Shown piece after piece: positions 5,563 to 9,562 of a DNA stretch of 9,562 bases. The position numbers were made by a program, and so were the translations under genes. The stretch is from JAQYVZ01 sp035269105 (lineage in GTDB: Bacteria > Desulfobacterota > Desulfuromonadia > Desulfuromonadales > BM103), in contig DATFJP010000124.1 of NCBI GenBank assembly GCA_035269105.1, positions 1 to 9,562 on the forward strand. The letters are read 5' to 3'. The notes below the pieces were generated by a model, which saw only the letters and a program-made list of their open reading frames with translations, was not told the DNA's origin and did no database searches. Numbering within the stretch: the stretch's first letter is position 1; each line of letters begins with the position of its first letter.

Positions 5563-6690
5563 ATGGCCAAGGTGGCCCTGATTACTGGAATAACCGGTCA
5601 GGACGGCGCCTACCTCGCTGAGTTCCTGCTCGGCAAAGGGTACATCGTCCACGGCATCAAGCGCAGAGCTTCACTGTTCAATACCGACAGGATCGATCAT
5701 CTCTACCAGGACCCTCACCTTGAACATCGGAATTTCATTCTGCATTATGGGGATTTAACCGATGCGACCAATCTGATCCGCATCATCCAGGATGTCCAGC
5801 CGGACGAAATTTACAATCTGGCAGCGCAGAGCCATGTCATGGTGTCTTTCGAAACGCCGGAATATACCGCCAACTCAGATGCTCTCGGCACTTTGCGCAT
5901 CCTCGAGGCGATCCGCATTCTCGGGCTTGAGCAGAAAACCCGTTTCTACCAGGCCTCCACCTCCGAATTGTTCGGCAAGGTCCAGGAAACGCCGCAGAAA
6001 GAAACGACCCCGTTTTATCCGCGTTCTCCTTACGGCGTTGCCAAGCTGTATGCATACTGGATTACGGTCAACTACCGTGAGTCCTACGGGTTTTATGCCT
6101 GCAACGGCATTCTGTTCAACCACGAGTCGCCGATTCGGGGCGAGACCTTCGTCACCCGCAAGATCACCCGGGCCGTGGCCCGCATAGCCCTGGGTCTGCA
6201 AAGCTGCTTTTTCCTCGGCAATCTCGAGGCACGGCGTGACTGGGGCCACGCCAGGGATTACGTGGAAGCTCAATGGCTGATGCTGCAGCAGGAGCAGCCG
6301 GAAGATTTCGTCATCGCCACCGGCAAACAATACTCGGTCCGGGAGATGGTTGAAACCGCCGCCGAGGAACTCGGCATCCGGCTGCGCTGGGAAGGGCAGG
6401 GGGTCGAAGAAGTCGGCATTGTTGGGGCGGTCGATGCTGCCCGGGTTGGCGGCAAATCGGTCCTGCAGCAGGGCGATACCGTGGTCCGCATCGACCCCAG
6501 GTATTTCCGACCCGCTGAAGTCGACACCCTGCTTGGCGACCCGCGCAAGGCAAAGCAGAAGCTCGGCTGGGAAGCCAGGACCAGCTTCAAAGAGATGGTT
6601 GAGGAAATGGTGCGCACCGACTTGGAGATCGCCAGGCGAGACGAGCTGGTCAGGCAGAGCGGCTTCCAGGTTTATGACTATAATGAATAA
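5563..6690 (+). CDS. gmd: GDP-mannose 4,6-dehydratase
   Basis: This 375-residue cytoplasmic SDR-family enzyme converts GDP-D-mannose to GDP-4-keto-6-deoxy-D-mannose using bound NADP. It has the N-terminal glycine motif GITGQDG (residues 9-15). The catalytic set is Thr133 and Glu135 in ASTSELFG plus Tyr157 and Lys161 in SPYGVAK, matching the Thr-Glu-Tyr-Lys set of E. coli Gmd. The family blocks NHESPIRGETFVTRKIT and GNLEARRDWGHARDYV are intact, and the length is normal. AAGGAG (5550-5555) is seven bases before ATG 5563 but only one base before the in-frame ATG 5557, so I chose 5563; a still longer frame from 5524 lacks an SD. It is the first gene of the operon; Fcl next door uses its product. 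Confidence 0.97.
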   Translation: MAKVALITGITGQDGAYLAEFLLGKGYIVHGIKRRASLFNTDRIDHLYQDPHLEHRNFILHYGDLTDATNLIRIIQDVQPDEIYNLAAQSHVMVSFETPEYTANSDALGTLRILEAIRILGLEQKTRFYQASTSELFGKVQETPQKETTPFYPRSPYGVAKLYAYWITVNYRESYGFYACNGILFNHESPIRGETFVTRKITRAVARIALGLQSCFFLGNLEARRDWGHARDYVEAQWLMLQQEQPEDFVIATGKQYSVREMVETAAEELGIRLRWEGQGVEEVGIVGAVDAARVGGKSVLQQGDTVVRIDPRYFRPAEVDTLLGDPRKAKQKLGWEARTSFKEMVEEMVRTDLEIARRDELVRQSGFQVYDYNE

Positions 6691-6796
6691 ACCGTCCAGC
6701 CTTGTGAACAGAGACGGACAGGGTCTGGCGGGTGAGTCGATTTGGGCGGCCTTTCCGGCTGTTGCTATTGATGTGCCTTATCAAAGAGGGGTTTAA
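6683..6796 (+). CDS. Candidate 37-codon ORF bridging gmd and fcl
   Basis: The ATG at 6683 lies eight bases inside the 3' end of gmd in the +1 frame. The ORF fills the whole 105-bp gap and stops at TAA, whose last A is the first base of the fcl ATG (TAATG). The peptide starts MNKPSSLVNRDGQG and resembles nothing I know. There is no strong SD (AGG at 6668-6670, 12 bases away), so any translation would rely on reinitiation after gmd. The frame is also open upstream inside gmd, which shows it may be chance. If translated, it could couple gmd to fcl rather than make a functional peptide. Confidence 0.3.
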   Translation: MNKPSSLVNRDGQGLAGESIWAAFPAVAIDVPYQRGV

Positions 6797-7806
6797 TGCA
6801 TAAAGAGGGCAAAATTTTTGTTGCCGGGGCAGGCGGTCTGGTCGGGTCGGCCCTGGTCCGCCGGCTGCGGGCCAAAGGGTACCGCAACCTGCTGACTCCA
6901 GGCCGCATCGACCTGGATCTGACCGACCAGGCCGCGGTTTCGGAATTCTTCCGGAAACAGCAGCCTGAATATGTCTTCCTGGCCGCGGCCAAGGTCGGCG
7001 GGATCCATGCCAACAACACGTACCCCGCGGATTTCATTTATCAGAATCTGGCGATCCAGACCAATCTGATTCATCAGGCATTTCTGGCCGGTGTCAAGCG
7101 CCTCTTGTTTCTCGGTTCATCCTGTATTTATCCGCAGCTGGCACCCCAGCCGATGAGGGAAGAATATCTTCTGACCGGGCCTCTGGAACCGACCAACGAA
7201 CCTTACGCAATTGCCAAGATTTCCGGAATCAAGATGTGCGAGGCCTATAACCGCCAGTACGGAACGAAATTCCTCGCTGCCATGCCGACCAACCTCTACG
7301 GCCCGAACGACAATTTCCATCCCGAAAACTCCCACGTCCTGCCGGCCCTTATCCGGCGCTTTCATGAGGCGAAACGACAGCGGACTCGACATTCTCCCGT
7401 CACCCGGCAGGGTTCCGCTGCAGATGAAGTTGTCGTCTGGGGTTCAGGGCAGCCGCTGCGGGAGTTCCTGTTCGTTGACGACATGGCCGATGGCTGCGTT
7501 TTCCTCATGGAGCTGGAAGAGGCCACTTTGAGCGAACATCTGCTGAGCTATCCGGGTCCGTGTTTCGTAAATCTCGGTACCGGCAAGGATGTCACCATCC
7601 GGGAACTGGCGGAACGGGTCAGGCAGGTCGTCGGTTTCGAAGGGGATATGATTTTCGATGCGAGCCGGCCGGACGGTATGCCGCGGAAACTTCTGGACAT
7701 CTCGCGCATGCAGGCGCTGGGCTGGCAGGCCGCAACCGGGTTGCATGAGGGGATTGAGGCCACCTATCGGTGGTTCCTGGAAAATATTGATCAGGTCCGG
7801 TTATGA
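6796..7806 (+). CDS. fcl: GDP-L-fucose synthase (GDP-4-keto-6-deoxymannose 3,5-epimerase/4-reductase)
   Basis: This 336-residue SDR enzyme epimerises and then reduces the Gmd product to GDP-L-fucose with NADPH. The glycine motif GAGGLVG is at residues 11-17. Catalytic residues match the E. coli enzyme: Ser108 in GSSCIYP, Cys110 and His180 (NSHV) for epimerisation, and Tyr137/Lys141 in EPYAIAK. The family blocks MPTNLYGPNDNFHPENSHV and REFLFVDDMADG are present. GAGGGG (6786-6791) is a good SD a few bases before ATG. An oddity is a basic segment of about ten extra residues around 193-210 (KRQRTRHSPVTRQGS), between the RRFHEA helix and VVVWGSG, where the E. coli protein is shorter. It does not break the frame or remove known active-site residues. 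Confidence 0.96.
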   Translation: MHKEGKIFVAGAGGLVGSALVRRLRAKGYRNLLTPGRIDLDLTDQAAVSEFFRKQQPEYVFLAAAKVGGIHANNTYPADFIYQNLAIQTNLIHQAFLAGVKRLLFLGSSCIYPQLAPQPMREEYLLTGPLEPTNEPYAIAKISGIKMCEAYNRQYGTKFLAAMPTNLYGPNDNFHPENSHVLPALIRRFHEAKRQRTRHSPVTRQGSAADEVVVWGSGQPLREFLFVDDMADGCVFLMELEEATLSEHLLSYPGPCFVNLGTGKDVTIRELAERVRQVVGFEGDMIFDASRPDGMPRKLLDISRMQALGWQAATGLHEGIEATYRWFLENIDQVRL

Positions 7807-7877
7807 AAATCCTTGTGGAATTATGGCAACCGACAATTGGTGAGCGGAAAACAGGGGAAGGTTCAAGAAATGATTGA
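7803..7877 (+). CDS. Candidate 24-codon ORF overlapping the fcl stop
   Basis: The ATG at 7803 overlaps the fcl TGA as ATGA, with a weak AGG seven bases upstream (7793-7795). The peptide begins MKILVELWQPTIGER and ends at TGA 7875-7877, inside the next small ORF. I recognise no family; the MKILV start recalls glycosyltransferases but is too short to mean anything. It may be a coupling ORF, a decayed gene start or chance. Confidence 0.3.
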   Translation: MKILVELWQPTIGERKTGEGSRND

Positions 7878-7989
7878 TTTCGTCATGATGGCAGGAGACG
7901 ACTTGCTTTTCGCAAAGACGACCGGCCGGCCCTGCTGCGGACGGCTCAGGGACCGTCGTGCCGCTGTCTCCCATGGAGATGGTTTATGA
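7870..7989 (+). CDS. Candidate 39-codon ORF coupled to manC
   Basis: This ORF has the best support of the small frames: GGGGAAGG (7854-7861) is eight bases before ATG 7870, and its TGA overlaps the manC ATG as ATGA. The peptide starts MIDFVMMAGDDLLFAKTTG and contains a CC pair followed by an arginine-rich stretch. No signal peptide or known domain is visible. manC also has its own SD, GGAG at 7975-7978. It could be a leader peptide or translational coupler for manC, or a small protein. No homologue is known to me. Confidence 0.4.
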   Translation: MIDFVMMAGDDLLFAKTTGRPCCGRLRDRRAAVSHGDGL

Positions 7990-9419
7990 TTGTCCCGGTC
8001 ATTTTATCCGGTGGGGCCGGAACGCGTTTATGGCCCTTGTCGCGCGAGCAGTATCCGAAGCAGCTCCTGCCGCTGATGGGGGAATTGACCATGCTGCAGG
8101 AAACCGTCCGGCGCCTTGACGGCCTGCCGGAGCTGGAAGATCCGCTGGTGGTCTGCAACGATGACCATCGGTTCATGGTCGCGGAACAAATGCGTCAGAT
8201 CGATTGTCAGCCTTCTGCGATCATTCTCGAGCCGGTCGGCCGCAACACGGCTCCCGCCGTTGCGGTTGCCGCCTTGCAGGCCACCAAAGACGGCAAGGAC
8301 CCCTATCTGCTGGTGCTGCCGGCGGATCATGTCATTGGCGATGCCGAGGCCCTTTGCCGGACCATTGCCGCGGCATTGCCTTACGCCTCCCAGGCGCTTC
8401 TGACCTTCGGCGTGGTGCCGACCGCAGCCGAAACCGGCTACGGCTATATCCGCGCCGGGGAGGAAATGGCTGCCGGGTCGGCTGGCGGAAAAATGAAAGG
8501 TCCGGCGGCCAGACGGGTGGTCGAATTTGTCGAAAAACCGGATCCGCCTACAGCGGAAGGATACCTGAAATCCGGCAACTATTTCTGGAACAGCGGCATG
8601 TTCATGTTCCGGGCCTCGACCTTCCTCGAAGAGCTGAACCGCTGGGCCCCCGATATGGCCGCCGCCTGCAGCCTGGCCTGGGAGAATCGTCGGAAAGACC
8701 TGGACTTCATCAGGCTCGATGCCGATCGGTTTGCCGCCTGTCCGGCCAATTCGATCGACTACGCCGTGATGGAAAAAACCGAGCGGGCGGGGGTGGTTCC
8801 TCTCGATGCGGGCTGGAGCGATGTGGGATCCTGGGCGGCCTTGTGGAGCGTCGGCCAGGGGGATGATCGCGGCAATGTCACCAAGGGGGATGTCCTGACC
8901 GTCGATACCCGCGATTCCTTTGTCTATGCCGGTTCCCGCCTGGTGGCCAGCCTCGGTCTCAACGACCTGGTGATCGTTGAGACCGCAGATGCCGTCCTCG
9001 TCGCCACCAGGGATCGAGTCCAGGAGGTCAAAAAAATCGTCGAATCGCTTAAGGCGGCTGACCGCGAGGAGCACCTTCTTCATCAGTGGGTCAATCGCCC
9101 CTGGGGGGCTTACGAAGGACTGGACCGGGGCGACGGCTATCTGGTCAAGCGGATAACCGTCAACCCGGGGGCCAGCCTCTCCCTGCAGCGTCATCAGTTT
9201 CGTTCGGAACACTGGGTTGTCGTCCGCGGCACCGCCCGGGTCACTCTGGAAAACATGACGTTCGAGCGAGAAGCCAACGAATCGATCTATATCCCGATCG
9301 GCGAGAAGCACCGCCTGGAAAATCCTGGCAAAGACCTGCTGGAAATCATCGAAGTACAGACCGGCGACCAGCTGATTGAGGAAGATATCGAGCGTTTCAG
9401 CGACGAGTATGGCCGGTGA
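7986..9419 (+). CDS. manC: Mannose-1-phosphate guanylyltransferase / mannose-6-phosphate isomerase (fused, type II)
   Basis: This 477-residue bifunctional cytoplasmic enzyme has two domains. The N-terminal nucleotidyltransferase domain (about 1-290) has the pyrophosphorylase signature LSGGAGTRLWPLSRE (7-21) with PKQLL (24-28), LPADH (111-115), VEKPD (182-186) and NYFWNSGMF (198-206); it makes GDP-mannose from mannose-1-P and GTP. The C-terminal cupin (about 365-470) is a type II phosphomannose isomerase with metal ligands Gln401, His403, Glu408 (EHW) and His442 (EKHR), linking fructose-6-P to mannose-6-P. In the motif QRHQFRSEHW the usual third histidine of QxHxH is Phe405, while the presumed ligands remain. 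The ATG follows GGAG at 7975-7978 by seven bases. It feeds Gmd. Confidence 0.97.
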   Translation: MIVPVILSGGAGTRLWPLSREQYPKQLLPLMGELTMLQETVRRLDGLPELEDPLVVCNDDHRFMVAEQMRQIDCQPSAIILEPVGRNTAPAVAVAALQATKDGKDPYLLVLPADHVIGDAEALCRTIAAALPYASQALLTFGVVPTAAETGYGYIRAGEEMAAGSAGGKMKGPAARRVVEFVEKPDPPTAEGYLKSGNYFWNSGMFMFRASTFLEELNRWAPDMAAACSLAWENRRKDLDFIRLDADRFAACPANSIDYAVMEKTERAGVVPLDAGWSDVGSWAALWSVGQGDDRGNVTKGDVLTVDTRDSFVYAGSRLVASLGLNDLVIVETADAVLVATRDRVQEVKKIVESLKAADREEHLLHQWVNRPWGAYEGLDRGDGYLVKRITVNPGASLSLQRHQFRSEHWVVVRGTARVTLENMTFEREANESIYIPIGEKHRLENPGKDLLEIIEVQTGDQLIEEDIERFSDEYGR

Positions 9420-9426
9420 GGCGAAA

Positions 9427-9459
9427 ATGGGATTCGGAACGGGTTGTTATGAATATTAA
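9427..9459 (+). CDS. Candidate 10-codon ORF bridging manC and manB
   Basis: ATG 9427 follows GGTGAGG (9415-9421) at five bases, a better ribosome site than that of manB itself. The peptide MGFGTGCYEY ends at TAA 9457-9459, which lies past the manB ATG (9449), so a terminating ribosome would be within reach of the manB start. It is too short to have a recognisable function. Coupling is inference; chance is possible. Confidence 0.3.
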   Translation: MGFGTGCYEY

Positions 9460-9562
9460 ATGCTTCAAGGCCTACGATATCCGCGGGCGGATTCCGGATG
9501 AATTGAACGAGGAGATCGCCTGGCGCATTGGCCGTGCTTATGCCGATTTCCTCCAGCCCCGA
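9449..9562 (+). CDS. manB: Phosphomannomutase, N-terminal part, truncated by the window
   Basis: Only 38 codons are visible. The start MNIKCFKAYDIRGRIPDELN and the following EEIAWRIGRAYADF closely resemble the E. coli ManB/CpsG opening (CFKAYDIRG, ELNEDIAWRIGRAY). From family knowledge this enzyme converts mannose-6-P to mannose-1-P, the substrate of the ManC N-terminal domain, so it completes the pathway from fructose-6-P to GDP-L-fucose. The catalytic serine and metal loop are beyond the window. Its own SD (GGAACGGG, 9436-9443) is weak. It differs from the phosphoglucomutase-like enzyme at 3643, so the locus carries two phosphohexomutases with probably separate substrates. Confidence 0.9.
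   Translation, partial: MNIKCFKAYDIRGRIPDELNEEIAWRIGRAYADFLQPR

Noticed and set aside
8028..9311. Long minus-strand ORF of 427 codons opposite manC
   Set aside because: It is antisense to a full-length, motif-rich manC. Its protein shows no family signature, and such shadows are common in GC-rich coding DNA.
1..9562. Defence system, CRISPR array, prophage or transposon
   Set aside because: No repeat-spacer pattern, transposase, integrase or nuclease-type gene is present. The genes are heme, nucleotide-sugar and small metal-binding proteins.

Overview
The window looks like chromosome from a deltaproteobacterial anaerobe of the Desulfuromonadia type (Geobacter, Desulfuromonas or Pelobacter relatives). 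This is inferred from moderately high GC, GA-rich Shine-Dalgarno (SD) sites, a PxxKW-type cysteine-rich small protein, and an Ahb/NirJ-type radical SAM tail beside hemE and hemH. No rRNA or other phylogenetic marker is present, so the placement is tentative. I see no tRNA, rRNA, CRISPR array, transposase or phage gene.

Region 1 (about 1-2620, plus strand) is a heme biosynthesis operon. It holds the C-terminus of a radical SAM/SPASM protein, a 72-bp REP-like double palindrome in the gap, hemE (uroporphyrinogen decarboxylase), hemH (ferrochelatase) and a 61-residue two-CxxC protein whose start overlaps the hemH stop. A hairpin at 2596-2621 closes the unit.

Region 2 (about 2600-3642) holds a minus-strand PxxKW-family cysteine-rich protein that converges on the same hairpin. 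Divergent from it is a plus-strand YkgJ-type CxxCxxCC protein. The 134-bp gap between them has a plausible minus-strand promoter with an inverted repeat lying across it. A 220-bp gap with no convincing gene follows.

Region 3 (3643-5411) holds a plus-strand phosphohexomutase, most like phosphoglucomutase, and a minus-strand FmdB-type zinc ribbon gene with its own promoter and terminator.

Region 4 (5412 to the end, plus strand) is a GDP-mannose/GDP-L-fucose operon: gmd, fcl, manC (fused guanylyltransferase and type II phosphomannose isomerase) and the start of manB. Together they run fructose-6-P to mannose-6-P (ManC C-terminal domain), to mannose-1-P (ManB), to GDP-mannose (ManC N-terminal domain), to GDP-4-keto-6-deoxymannose (Gmd), to GDP-L-fucose (Fcl). 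The product is a fucose donor for O-antigen, capsule or exopolysaccharide.

The most unusual signal is in Region 4. All three gaps between its genes are crossed by small open reading frames (37; 24 plus 39; and 10 codons). These overlap the neighbouring stop or start codons, so translation could pass from gmd to manB with almost no untranslated RNA. This may be a translational relay or may be chance in GC-rich DNA. It is seen directly in the sequence but its function is inference.
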